A DNA stretch of 64,000 nucleotides from Macrobrachium rosenbergii (GCF_040412425.1 NC_089777.1:30021037-30085036), one strand, 5' to 3'; shown: positions 34,798 to 47,446, numbered from the stretch's first letter. The notes: generated by a model not told the origin, from the letters alone. Numbers and translations: made by a program.

Positions 34798-36287
34798 TCC
34801 GAAGCAATATTGCTGGTACTTGTGGTAATTTCAGATTAGTAGTAGGAAAAATTCTTATCGGTACCAGTTAATTGATGCTCGGAGTGTTTTGAGAAACATG
34901 AATTTTTATCGTCGACCTCACGTCCTTATTATTCCAGTGGGTTTTAGGCAAATTAGGTTTGAGTTAAACCCTTACAGGAAAGAAAAGATAACCCTTTAAT
35001 TGTTGCATAAGACAATCATAAAGCTTTGCTTCTGTTTTTTTTTTTTTTTAGAGAAATCGTGAAAAAAATGAAACCACTTTGAACTTGCGCAACAGCATTT
35101 TCGGCTCTCGTTTCGTACATCCGGTGGTTCCTATTTGTTTGTATGTTTGTTTGTTGTTTTCTTGAATAACTTCGTTCTTTTCATAACTTATGTAATGGGT
35201 AAGGGGTCGCACAATCAGAGATTCTTTTGCCAATATCTTTGTCGCTCCAAGGTTCCATTAATCAGTATTTCATATGCTTCAGTGCGTATTTGTTTTCTGA
35301 GGTATATTTTTGTGATTTTTTTTTTTTACGTACTTCGGCAAATTCTTTATCGTAGTACGTCTCAGCACGTTTATATTCCGTTCTTGTTTTAATTGTGAGT
35401 ACACTGTCCCTTGGCTATTCTTCAGTGGTGTTGTATTTTGGTATTGTATACCATAATAGAGGGTTACATTAGTGTAGTCCTGTGTTTTACAGTATTACAT
35501 ACCCATATTTTTACCTTATCCACATTAGGCATATATTTATGAAAGCTACATTTCTTAGCTGATATCCTGTTTTCACTAAATTTAGTGCTGTAATTAGCAT
35601 TCATGATTCTCAGTGCTGTACCGTTTGCACTTCCATATAATTTATTTGCTTTTAATCATCTGTTTTACTTTTAACATACCCATTTTTTACCCATTTTTAG
35701 TATATATTTAGCACGATGCATTTCTTTTTGAAGGATCTTTTTCACTTGGCTTTAGTGGTAATTAGCATTCATGATTCTCAGTATGTACATTATATATATA
35801 TATAATTTATTTATATTTTATATATATATGTGTGTATATATATATAAAAAAAATATATATATATATATATACATACTATACATACATACACACACAGATA
35901 TAGGTTGGATTCTGTTTATCAGAAAATTGTTATAGTAATCTTTGAAGAGAGGTTGGATTCTGTTTATCAGGAAATTGTTATAATAATCTTTGAAGAGAGT
36001 AAACTTCAATACATTGTTGAAATAGAAAATGCTAGAATGCGGAAAACTTGACAGTGTGCCCAGTTGACATGAAACATCACACTTACTGGAGGACAGTAAT
36101 AATTTTATATTTCCTTTCATAAAGATACCTCCGTTCCCGTCTTCATGGCCATGAAATTTCAGTTCTACCCGGCATTTTCGTGGTCATTATATTGATTTAG
36201 ACTTGGGAATTACTTTGTAATTATTTTTCAATACGGGGAGAGGTTATTCCATATGATTGTCAAGTTTTCGCGTGACTTGACAAAGGA

Positions 36288-36290
<3 letters not shown>
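34792..36290. other. No gene seen apart from a two-copy 48-bp tandem
   Basis: At 35,903-35,998 the unit ggttggattctgtttatcag plus aaattgttata-taatctttgaagaga is present twice. Short TA-rich tracts occur at 35,789-35,870. Nothing else is supported. Confidence 0.6.

Positions 36291-36350
<60 letters not shown>
36291..36350. repeat. (CT)n microsatellite
   Basis: About 30 units, pyrimidine strand on +. Confidence 0.95.
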
Positions 36351-36353
<3 letters not shown>

Positions 36354-38391
36354 CCCAGTTTGAGCCACTCAAAACTTTTAAAAGTGTGAGCAACCTTATA
36401 AGTTTGTTTCATTGTATTTTTATTTTTGCAATAATCGTTGTTATATTTTTCCTAACATTATGACCAAGTAATGGTCTTGTTTTAATAAGTGCTGAGTGGG
36501 CGAGGCGGACGCTTCTGTGAATTATGCGGGTCTCTCACGCCATCACTTGATAAGGAGCCCCATTACTGTAGAACAATGTCGACCGTTCGTGGGCCTGGCT
36601 GCCGACAAGGAGCGGCGGTTGTTGTTCCCGAATTATTTATCGGCGAAACCGTATTCCACGAAAATGGGCGTAAATTAGAATGTTGATTGCTAATATATAT
36701 ATAACATAAGTAGGAACACAGCAACGCAGCTGTTTAAGTGAGTAAATTAATTCTGTAAAATTGCTTCCTATACATGTACCGAGGAGTATTTGATATTGTA
36801 AATTGTAATATACTATCTAGGATCTAATTTAGTAGAAAAAATTAGTTGCATGCTTAGTCCTAATAATATAAGTTGAACGTGAGCTTTTAAGGCATGTTTA
36901 GGGTGTTCAGGAGAATGAAGGCAGTTATAAACATTAGAAGCCTATTTGTAACATTTTGGGATTTCCTGATAGGTGTTTTATGAGTAAATGGTCGGTTTTA
37001 TTTGGATGCTAAGTGTTCTTCTCTTTTTGTTTTCCTACCGTTTTGAAATATTTTAGATCTTTCGTGGCAACCCTGATGACATTTTAAAATTTTTTTTCCA
37101 ATAGGTGTAGTTAAGGTGATTTATTTGAAATATAGTAGAAGTGGGTTGCATATTGCTGAGCTTACCTAAGAATATCGTTTTAAGGATTCAGCACTGTCCG
37201 TATTGCCTAAAATGTGGATCAACTTATGCTTGATTAAAAGTATAGAACGATAACGCTCAGTGGCCTCCAGTCTGACCAGAGAGAATGGGACTCATCGACC
37301 TGGTTTGATTGTGGAAGAAGAGCTGTAATAATTCTTCTGACGAAATTACAGAAGCACGGTGGCCCAGCACTTATCCAATGTTCCAGTATTGTCAACCTTT
37401 CATTTTATTATCTAACTTTGTTACACACCAGAGTTAATATCGAGTTGATCTGTGTACGTTATTAAGATTTACGTATTTTTCTGGTAATGAGATGTTTTCA
37501 TCGATTTACTAAACTTGGTAAAATTTTGTCTGCTTAGTTTGTGAATATTATTTTTTTATTTCCGTAAGTATTATTGTTTTATCACGAAGGCTTGCAGGAC
37601 AGATATATACTGTTGAAAATATCGGTCAAAAGAGTAAGAGAAAATTCAAGCCAAAAAGTGACAACCGTGACAGAAGTGGCGGACCGGACTGTCTCTTGGA
37701 AAGTTGAAATGAGTTTTTGGGAAACGGAGTGAGTGAAAGTTCTTTCCCATCCTCGGGGGTCAAATGAAGACTCGGTTATTGAACTGAGAAATATGGAAAT
37801 AGTTGACTTCGGCGAAATCAAGAGGGGATGTCTTCAATTGAAACCCAGTCCATGGAAATTGTATTAATATTGTTGAGAAATTTCATGTGTACGTTGGAGA
37901 GAGAAGAGAATTGTTTTTAATGTAATTGTGCATACTTGGAGATTTCCGTATGTAGATTGAAGACTGTCCTTGAAAATTGTCGTTTTAGAGCGCAGTCACC
38001 TTTAATTACGATTCGACATTACGTATAAATGTCTGAGTCTAGGGATTAGGAGTATGAATGCGTAGTAATAACATCATTTGACAAAAATCTTCTGTATATG
38101 CTGCAGGGATTTGGCAATCTCGGGACAGGGACACAAAGATTAGAGACATCAGAGAAGAGGCAAGATGTGTATATTTATGCGCTGTTGGCAACGGTCTTTT
38201 CAAGACAGATCAACTGCTGATTATTATTATATTATATTGTTGTTATTATTATTGGTTGGGATATCAATGTTTTTAAACGTAATAATAAATGATAAACAAT
38301 TTGTTGGAGACGTCAGGGGCATTGATATCATATAACCTACGTGATGCAAGGTCGTCACAAATAAGAATAGCTATGCGATACTCGGAGTTAT

Positions 38392-38392
<1 letters not shown>
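36351..38392. other. No gene seen
   Basis: A GC-richer patch at 36,490-36,680 is open in two + frames (65 and 60 codons) but without motif or splice support. The rest is AT-rich. Confidence 0.45.

Positions 38393-38468
<76 letters not shown>
38393..38468. repeat. (CT)n microsatellite
   Basis: About 38 units, pyrimidine strand on +. Confidence 0.96.
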
Positions 38469-38471
<3 letters not shown>

Positions 38472-38780
38472 TGAAATCATTAATAGGATTAATGATTTCT
38501 TGCGTTCTCTACCCTGACAACAGTAGCTAACACACGGAGGATAATTGACTTTCGGTACGTGTACAGTACACCGATACTTGATCGTACCACCTGTTTCCTC
38601 ACTCTAAATATCAGCATGGACAGTGCAGGGAGACGACGTTCTTTCAGAATTTAAATGAAGTATTATGACGGTCTTAAGAGCTAGTTATGCCTCATCTGAA
38701 TGTAGTTCAAGTTCGATTCTGTCATGGCTGAGGAATTTTCTTCCGTGTTTTGTTTAATCCCGTCAGGTAATTATAGTGTG

Positions 38781-38781
<1 letters not shown>

Positions 38782-38851
<70 letters not shown>
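38782..38851. repeat. (TA)n microsatellite
   Basis: About 34 TA units. Confidence 0.95.
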
Positions 38852-38855
<4 letters not shown>

Positions 38856-39399
38856 CATTATACATACATACACACATGTATGTATGTTAGTATATGTATA
38901 TGAATGTTTGTGTCAGTAGTGATAATGCTAGTACTTCCAGATGATTTAAGAGTAAGACATAATAAATATTTCCTCTTAATGTAAGTGATTCTAGAACCTT
39001 CAAATATTGACAAAGGAACTTACCGGGTGCAGTAAAAGGAAGTCATAGACTGGCATATGAATTATATATGTTCTGTAATACAGTAATTTCTGTTAGGAGG
39101 GACATAATAAAGAAAAAGATGTAGCTGTTTCTCTGAAGACGTTGAACAACGTTCTTACTGCCCTTTGTACTGTTTCTTCTACATAAGAAGCAGCTAACAT
39201 AGCAACTGATAGCAACGTGCTGTGAGTGCATAACCTCCTGACCTCCTGTAGACAGTGTTGGAAAGTACGCAACGGAAGTGTCAGGAGCAGCAATGGAAGT
39301 TGGTTTAGTACATTCGTATACAAAGGTTAGATCAAACTTGAATATCACAGGTACAGGCTGAGGCAATGTAGAGGGTTTGAGAAAAATGGTGAAACGGTC

Positions 39400-39437
<38 letters not shown>

Positions 39438-41192
39438 AATGGCACAAGTATTTGCACAGATCTTGTAGTTATTTAAAACTAAACGTGCTTTGAATGGGGG
39501 TGTGGGAGGTTGGCAATTGGGTGTTGTATAAGGCGGGAGATACTGTTCAGTAAGAACATGAATGTTTGACCTTTCGAAGTCTCGGAAAGGAAAAGGGGAG
39601 GGTTGGGTAATTGTATCTGATACATCACAGTAAATCGAAAGACATTGGGGGCGGATAGAGCGGTTCGGTGCATTTCGGGATGAAGACACCAAACGAAGGA
39701 CAAACATGAGTGAATCTAAGATGTAAATTGTACTAACATTTGCATATAGCACAGCAGATGTGGCGACACTGAGCGCATCAAGCACTGTCGTGGCGTCCTT
39801 ATGAAACTTGTTCATTTAATTTAAAGGTGTGAATGGACCGTAGTGTTACTTTTAAAACGAGTTGTCAAACGCCTGAGGACGCTAGTAGGTGTAAAGTAAC
39901 ATTTTCAGTAGCAGCAGAAAACTTAGACGATTGTCTTGCTTTGGTATTAGTATGTTTCCTCAAACAGAAATTTACAAGCTGTGATAGTAAAAAAAAAATA
40001 GCCAGGTAGACTTAAGGATAACTTTAAGGCCATATTTCCATGTCCCCGTTACTCAAGTTTGATATTTTGTAAACTGAATTGATTCAGTCATGCTGTTCTG
40101 ACATATATGGTTTAATTTGAGTTATAATGTGGAGCATTGGTTTGTTTTTTTAACCTATGTATCATTGAAGACTTAAAAAAATAGTTCCGAGGTACAAATT
40201 GATATGATGATTTATTGAAATTAAGAACTACTTGAGTGAATAGTGAATGAAGTTGTCATTTTTCCATTTCAGTGACCACCTTAGCTACTTAATACAGATA
40301 CCTTGATGTTTTATTGTATCGGCCGGCTAGTCTAAACTTGCATTGCTGGTATAAAGGTCAAGCACTGGCTTCTCTGTACCCAAGATTTGAGAAGATTATA
40401 GGTTGTTAATAGTGAGTGGTAGAACATACTTTCATTTTAATACCCAGCATTGTATTTCACGATCCTTTTTTGTGAAGTGCTTTTAAAGCAGTATTACCAG
40501 CGCCAAGAGTCCTTGAAACTTGACAGTGTTTGGAAGGCTCGAGTGGTAATTAATAAATTTTTTCGTAAAACATGTTAGAATTAATCCATGGCCCTGTGGG
40601 ATCGAGTATCTGTCGGATTGATGAGATACTGTGCAACCGAACATATTTCGAAATCAACTAAGTTGACTTTTGAGTCTTCCTCTTCCGAGTTTTCATGTGA
40701 AGTTGGGGTATTCCAAGCTATCAGAGTAGCTTGATAAGGCTAATGTCATGTTTGGAAGGAACACCCCGCATCTGCGAAACACTTGCATGACGAGCTGGCC
40801 TTCTCTCGCGTGACGGAGCTCTCATTTATGAGGTCTCGTGTTCTCGAAATAGATTAAATGAGGAGGATCGTATTGATGCGTGTATTTATTTTCTGAAGGC
40901 CTCGCTGGGGCTTGACACGGGGTTTAGTGACCTTCGTCGCTCGGTTGCTGGCTAACGTGCGCGCTGGAAAATCGTTTCACCTTCGGTTTCTTAAAATCAG
41001 TGTGATTATCCTGTTTTTCTCTGGAAGGGGAGGGAAGGTCTGTTTTTATTACTGACGTTGTGTTTTGCGAATGAGTTTTAGTTTTGAGTCTCGTGAGATT
41101 CTGCCAGTCGGAAGGATACCTATTTGATAAGTTTCACAAACCTTACATATTTACTTTGTGCCCCAAAGTTTTTGATGGAACACAGCAGCTTA
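38852..41192. other. No supported gene; (AC)n array at 39,403-39,434
   Basis: Minus-strand open frames of 134 and 156 codons overlap at 39,043-39,815 in different frames across the AC array. Neither shows a domain I recognise. Confidence 0.45.
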
Positions 41193-41472
<280 letters not shown>

Positions 41473-41478
41473 CAGTAA

Positions 41479-41735
41479 GCTACAAACGTCCTTTAATATC
41501 CAATTCGCTCTACCTCGGAAATAATATATTTTCATATATGTTACCGAAGGGGAATTTTTTAGTTGATAATAAGTTCGTCGTCCCGTGGGCTCGAACCAGC
41601 GAAGGACAAGAACTCAGGACTACAGTGGACGCATTTAACCCACGCGGCCAGCAAGTGAGGTATAAGTGGATATCGTCTCCCATATACAAATCGCCCGTCG
41701 AACTCAGGTGTTTGTATTTAGAGACGATATCCACC
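41479..41735. mobile_element. tRNA-like fold-back element, family F2 relative
   Basis: The left end gctacaaacgtcctttaata, then tacctcggaa and ttaccgaaggggaatt parallels the F2 element at 15,012. The minus strand carries a tRNA-like segment with box B gttcgagcc (complement near 41,592). The right part is a hairpin, gtggatatcgtctc ... gagacgatatccac, at about 41,666-41,733. TA arrays abut both ends. Confidence 0.7.
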
Positions 41736-41743
41736 CACCTCTT

Positions 41744-42533
<790 letters not shown>

Positions 42534-42628
42534 GACGCGTTCATTCTGCGACCGTTTCCGCCGTGAACACCACATCCAAAAGCGTCACCGTAGAATGGTT
42601 CGAAAAGGGAGAAACCAAAGGAAAAGAA
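42534..42628 (+). CDS. Klp10A: Kinesin-13 exon a: N-terminal domain
   Basis: The exon follows a T-rich tract ending in ttccag and ends before gtgagt; length 95 nt, entry phase 1, exit phase 0. It encodes GRVHSATVSAVN, then SVTVEWFEKGETKGKE. This is the conserved kinesin-13 N-terminal globular domain, where family members have (D)GR-H-A-V...VTVEW-E-G-TKGKE. In the family this domain helps target the protein to centrosomes, poles or microtubule ends. The first two bases complete a Gly codon begun in an upstream exon, which should encode the start methionine and a short strand ending in a K-R-x-D-like segment; that exon was not found upstream. An (ATT)n array begins only about 10 nt after the donor site. 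Confidence 0.9.
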
Positions 42629-42639
42629 GTGAGTATTGC

Positions 42640-42640
42640 C

Positions 42641-42701
<61 letters not shown>
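42640..42701. repeat. (ATT)n microsatellite next to a splice donor
   Basis: About 20 units starting 11 nt after the exon a donor. Confidence 0.95.
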
Positions 42702-42703
<2 letters not shown>

Positions 42704-42872
42704 TGGTTGCTACCCCTTTCACTCCTTTTGCTGTAACTCGGTTTATATTCTCCTAACAACTGTTTCACAGTGCAACTGCGAGGTCTGTCACACCTTTTTA
42801 CTCTCAATTTCCCTTTCATAGCTGAATGACCTCATAGGTCCCAGCGCTTGGCCTACGACCAAAATTTTTACA
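42702..42872 (+). repeat. Dispersed repeat family A, copy 5, 5'-truncated
   Basis: Blocks cctttcactccttttgctgt, gtttcacagtgcaactgcga and tgacctcataggtcccagcg are present in order with an internal deletion. It lies directly after the (ATT)n array. Confidence 0.8.
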
Positions 42873-43131
42873 TTTCTTTCTTGCATAGTTGTTTGTTGTC
42901 TGATTCTGACAAGAAGCTGCTGTTGCTAGATCTAAGCGAATTGGTGAAGTGTTTGTGCCACACACCGCGGCAGAGGCAGAGGGAGGTCTGGTGGGTGCCG
43001 ATATTAATTGCTGTTCTTACTCAGTGCTGTTTTGTCCTTTTCATTTGACGCCTCCCCTGGCATCAGCTTTTCCTTCAGGCAAGTTACTCCTCCTCCCCCC
43101 TCCCTGTCGTGTCTGCTATCTTTGATATAGT

Positions 43132-43135
<4 letters not shown>

Positions 43136-43186
<51 letters not shown>
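43136..43186. repeat. (CT)n microsatellite
   Basis: About 25 units, pyrimidine strand on +. Confidence 0.95.
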
Positions 43187-43188
<2 letters not shown>

Positions 43189-43271
43189 GGTCCAGATTTT
43201 CTTTGCTTGTTAGTTGTCTGAAAAGAAAACTACAGTGCCTGCTTTTTCTGTCCGCCCTCAGATCTTTAAAA

Positions 43272-43363
43272 CTACTGAGGCTAGAGGACTGTAAATTGGT
43301 ATGTTCATAATCCACCTTCCAATCATCAAACTTACCAAATTGCAGCCCTCTAGCCTCAGTAGA
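43272..43363. repeat. 90-nt hairpin
   Basis: Left arm actgaggctagagg-actgtaaattggta pairs with the right arm taccaaattgcagccctctagcctcagt, about 28 nt with three mismatches, around a ~35-nt loop that itself has short pairing. It seems part of a ~350-bp repeat-like segment running to about 43,590. Confidence 0.8.
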
Positions 43364-43749
43364 TTTTATTTTATTTATGGTTAAAGTTAGCCATAATCGC
43401 GCTTCTGGCAACGATATGGGATGGGCCCCAACGGGCCGTGGTAAATTTTCATGGGCCGCTGTTCATACAGCATTATACCAAGCCCACCAAAAGATAGATT
43501 TATTTTCGGTGGCCTTGATTATACGCTGTAGCGGCTGTACAGAAAACTCGATTGCGCCGAAGAAACTTTGGCGCATTTTTTACTTGTTTGAAGGGATATG
43601 AAAAGGGACAAGTAAATTCAGATAATTAAAATCACGCGTGTGGGTAAAATATTATCGAGCGAAAAATGGAGGTCGTTGTAGCCTTCAGGACTGATGATTG
43701 CATGTTGGAAGGAGGATTCTGTACAGAGATCGATGTATAAAAGAAAAAC

Positions 43750-46150
43750 AGAATGAATGGTCTAATGGGTTAGAAGCATTAAAAAATACATGGGGTAAAT
43801 TGTTAGTAGGATTAGAAAATAAATGGGCTAAAAGCTTAGATGTATCAGAAAATAATGGGGCTGAAGGCTTAGATGTATCAGAAAAAATGGGATGAAGGCT
43901 TGGATGTATCAGAAAATAAATGGGCTAAAAGCTTAGATGTATTAGAAAATAGATGGGATGAAGGCTTAGATGTGTCAGAAAATAGATGGGCTTAAGGCTT
44001 AGATGTATCGGAAAATAGATGGGCTAGAAGCTTAGATGTATCAGAAAATGAATGGGATTAAGGCTTAGATGCATCAGAAAATAGATGGGATAAAGGCTTA
44101 GATATATTAAAGGGGGTAAAGGATTAGATGTATCAGAAAATAGATGGGCTTCAGGCTTAGATGTATCAGAAAATAGATGGGCTTCAGGCTTAGATGTATC
44201 AGAAAATTAATGTGCTAAGGGCTTAGATGTATCAGAAAATAGATGTGTAAAGGCTTAGATGTATCAGAAAATAGCTGTGTTAAAGGCTTAGATGTATCAG
44301 AAAATAGATGTGCTAAAGGCTTAGATGTATCAGAAAATAAATGGGATAAAGGCTTACAAGTAGATGTATCAGGAAATAAATGAGAAAAGGGCTTAGATGT
44401 ATCAGAAAATAAATGGGATAAGGGTTTAGTTGTATCAGAAAATAAATGGGATAAGGGCTTAGATGTATCAGAAAATAGATGAGTTAAAGGCTTAGATCTA
44501 TCAGAAAATAAATGGGATAAGGGCTTAGATGTATCAGAAAATAGATGAGTTAAAGGCTTAGATCTATCAGAAAATAAATGGGATAAGGGCTTAGATGTAT
44601 CAGAAAATAAATGGGATAAGGGTTTAGATGTATCAGAAAATAGATGTGTTAAAGGCTTAGATGTATCAGAAAATAGATGTGCTAAAGGCTTAGATGTATC
44701 AGAAAATAAATGGGATAAGGGCTTAGATGTATCAGAAAATAGATATGTTAAAGGCTTAGATGTATCAGAAAATAGATGTGTTAAAGGCTTAGATGTATCA
44801 AAATAAATGGGATAAAGGCTTAGATGTATCAGAAAATAAATGGGATAAGGGCTTAGATGTATCAGAAAATAGATATGTTAAAGGCTTAGATGTATCAGAA
44901 AATAGATGTGTTAAAGGCTTAGATGTATCAGAAAATAAATGGGATAAGGGCTTAGATGTATCAGAAAATAGATGTGCTAAAGGCTTAGATGTATCAGAAA
45001 ATAAATGGGATAAGGGTTTAGATGTATCAGAAAATAAATGGGATAAGGGCTTAGATGTATCAGAAAATAAATGGGATAAGGGTTTAGATGTATCAGAAAA
45101 TAAATGGGGTAAGGGCTTAGATGTATCAGAAAATAAATGGGACAAGGGTTTAGATGTATCAGAAAATAAATGGGATAAGGGCTTAGATGTATCAGAAAAT
45201 AAATGGGATAAGGGTTTAGATGTATCAATAAATAGATGTGCTAAAGGCTTAGATGTATCAGAAAATAAATGGGATAAAGGCTTAGATGTATCAGAAAATA
45301 GATATGTAAAAGGCTTAGATGTATCAGAAAATAGATGTGTTAAAGGCTTAGATGTATCAGAACATAAATGGGATAAAGGCTTAGATGTATCAGAACATAA
45401 ATGGGATAAAGGCTTAGATGTATCAGAAAATAGATGTGTTAAAGGCTTAGATGTATCAGAAAATAAATGGGATAAAGGCTTAGATGTGTCAGAAAATAAA
45501 TGGGATAAGGGCTTAGATGTATCAGAAAATAGATGTGCTAAAGGCTTAGATGTATCAGAAAATAAATGGGATAAAGGCTTAGATGTATCAGAAAATAAAT
45601 GGGATAAGGGCTTAGATGTATCGGAAAATGGATGTGTTAAAGGCTTAGATGTATCAGAAAATAAATGGGATAAAGGCTTAGATGTAACAGAAAATAAATG
45701 GTATAAGGGCTTAGATGTATCAGAAAGTGGATGTGTTAAAGGCTTAGATGTATCAGAAAATAGATGTGTTAAAGGCTTAGATGTATCAGAAAATAAATGG
45801 GATAAAGGCTTAGATGTATCAGAAAATAGATGTGTTAAAGGCTTAGATGTATCAGAAAATAAATGGGATAAAGGCTTAGATATATCAGAAAATAAATGTG
45901 CTAAAAGCTTAGAAGTATTAGAAAAAGGGGCTAAAGGCTTAGAAGTATTAGAAAAAGGGGCTGAAGGCTTAGATGTGTCAGAAAATAAATATGCTAAAGG
46001 CTTAGCAGCATTAGAAAAAGGGGCTAAAGGCTTAGAAGCATTAGAAAAAGGGGCTAAAGGCTTAGATGTATCAGAAAAAAATGTGTTAAAGGCTTAAAAG
46101 TATTAGGAAAAGGGGCTAAAGGCTGGATGTATCAGAAAATAAAGGCCCAA
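43750..46150 (+). repeat. 33-bp minisatellite, ~72 copies, in a kinesin intron
   Basis: The unit is ggcttagatgtatcagaaaa plus taaatgggataaa. The core (about 44,200-45,900) is very homogeneous, with main variants aaatgggat, agatgtgtt, agatgtgct and agatatgtt; both edges are diverged, with 30-bp units (ttagaagtattagaaaaagg) at the right. As the unit is 11 codons, 44,793-46,097 is open on + for 434 codons (GLDVSENKWDK repeats) and parts are also open on the minus strand. Frame breaks and in-frame TAA codons occur left of 44,793. Confidence 0.95.
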
Positions 46151-46726
46151 AGTGTTAGAAATAGTGTAATGACGATACTGTTGTGACATGCTTTTCGTTT
46201 TGGATGGAATCTTAGGTAGCGGATTTCGAATGAAGAAAGGGACGTTGGATTTTGAAAGCACTGTTTGGGGAAATCACAATCTGTCTATGGCTCTGGAGAA
46301 AGACCTGTTGGTAGGTATGACCTGCACTAAAAACGTTTTTCAGAGTTTATGATGATAAGTAAGAGTTGGAGGTGGACGAAATCATGACCTTGTAGCGTTA
46401 GCATGAGTTCTGGTTCATCAACTGATGGTCACAGTAATTATTGCAAGGCATGAAGAAGTGACATATCGATTATTTGGATGTGCGTGTTTTTAAGTTTTAA
46501 TATTTAATCCAAGATGATAATCTATAATGAATGAGGATGGAGTAGCCGAAGTCGTCGATTGGCTCTCAGCTTTGGATGTACTATGAATATTTAAAGGGCG
46601 TGTCATCATCTTAGGTTTATTTTTGGTATGAGTAATTATTGAAACCATTCTAGTCCGTAATAAGGGTTGTTTAATTTATGTACGAATTAAAATAGTGTGG
46701 TGTGTACTGGATCATTATTATATTAA

Positions 46727-47275
46727 ACAGTGGGCATTACTTCAGGTTCTTTGCAGCGTGCCTTCAGCCCTTAACTGCAACCTCTTTCATTCCTTTTACT
46801 GTACCCCCGTTCATATTCTCTTTCTTCCATCTTACTCTCCTCAACCCTCTCTGACAGTTGATTCATAATGCAACTGCGAGGTTTTCCTCCGGTTACACCT
46901 TGCAAGGTTCCTCATTGGGTGGGTGGGTTCCGGTCTCAGCTAGCACTCTGCTGGCCGCGAGTTCGAATCTCCGACCGGCGAATGAAGAATAAGAGGAATT
47001 TATTTCTGGTGATAGAAATTCATTTCTCGCTATAATGTGGTTCAGATTCCACAATAAGATATAGGTCCCGTTGCTAGGTAACCAGTTGGTTCTTAGCCAC
47101 GTAAAATAAATCTAATCCTTCGGGCCAGCCGTAGGAGAGCTGTTAATCAGCTCAGTGGTATGGTTAAACTAAATTTTAACTTCACCTTGTAAACCGTTTT
47201 ACTGTCAGTTTCAGTTTCCGCGCTTATTGACCCCATAGGTCCTAGCGCTCGGCCTTTGGCCTAAATTCTATATTC
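46727..47275 (+). repeat. Dispersed repeat family A, copy 6, interrupted by SINE B
   Basis: Family A runs from gggcattacttcaggttctt at 46,732 to the cacctt at 46,901 and resumes at 47,183 with ccttgtaaaccgttttactg up to taaattctatattc. The 5' block is missing. Confidence 0.85.
46906..47182 (+). mobile_element. tRNA-derived SINE B, copy 5, with target-site duplication
   Basis: Flanked by caccttgcaa (46,896-46,905) and caccttgtaa (47,183-47,192), a 10-bp duplication with one change. Box B gttcgaatc is canonical. Insertion point in family A differs from that of copy 1, so the two insertions were independent. Confidence 0.88.
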
Positions 47276-47365
47276 TATTATTATATTAAAACGCAAGATA
47301 TTGAGATTGTTTGAAAAGTAGTAATAATCTGGAAGGTAACGATTTGTTTTTCATTGATGTTTCAG

Positions 47366-47446
47366 ATCGAATTCGATGCCGTGTTCGCCCTCAACCCAGA
47401 TTTGGCGCCACAGGACCAGAATGCTATGCCCCCTCCTTCGAAATTT
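47366..47446 (+). CDS. Klp10A: Kinesin-13 exon b: end of N-terminal domain
   Basis: The exon lies between tgtttcag and gtgagt; 81 nt, phase 0 in and out. It encodes IEFDAVFALNPDLAPQ followed by DQNAMPPPSKF. The first half matches the family segment (I/V)-(E/D)-x-x-(A/S)-(I/V)-x-x-LNP(D/E)L that closes the N-terminal domain. The second half begins the variable, Pro-rich linker. It is separated from exon a by a 4.7-kb intron filled with an (ATT)n array, a family A repeat fragment, a (CT)n tract, the 33-bp minisatellite and a nested A/B repeat. The junction with exon a reads GETKGKE-IEFDAVF, just as in homologues, which supports both splice sites. Confidence 0.9.

Larger units (their letters stand above)
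42629..47365 (+). other. Klp10A: Intron between kinesin exons a and b
   Basis: A 4.7-kb intron starting gtgagt and ending tgtttcag. It holds an (ATT)n array, a family A repeat fragment, a (CT)n tract, a repeat with a 90-nt hairpin, the 33-bp minisatellite, and a family A element interrupted by SINE B. About 1.2 kb between 46,150 and 46,727 and around 47,275-47,365 is unremarkable. Confidence 0.85.

Noticed and set aside
36489..36686. Two overlapping + open frames of 65 and 60 codons
   Set aside because: GC-richer local composition explains openness; no motif, homology or splice context.
39043..39815. Minus-strand open frames of 134 and 156 codons
   Set aside because: They overlap in different frames, cross an (AC)n array and have no domain-like pattern.
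44798..45228. Minus-strand open frames with LFSDTSKPLSH and IYFLIHLNPYP repeats
   Set aside because: Other frames of the same 33-bp minisatellite. Their existence weakens the coding case for the + frame as well.
43750..46150. CRISPR-like array of short repeats
   Set aside because: Units are contiguous without unique spacers and lie in an intron of an animal gene; it is a minisatellite.
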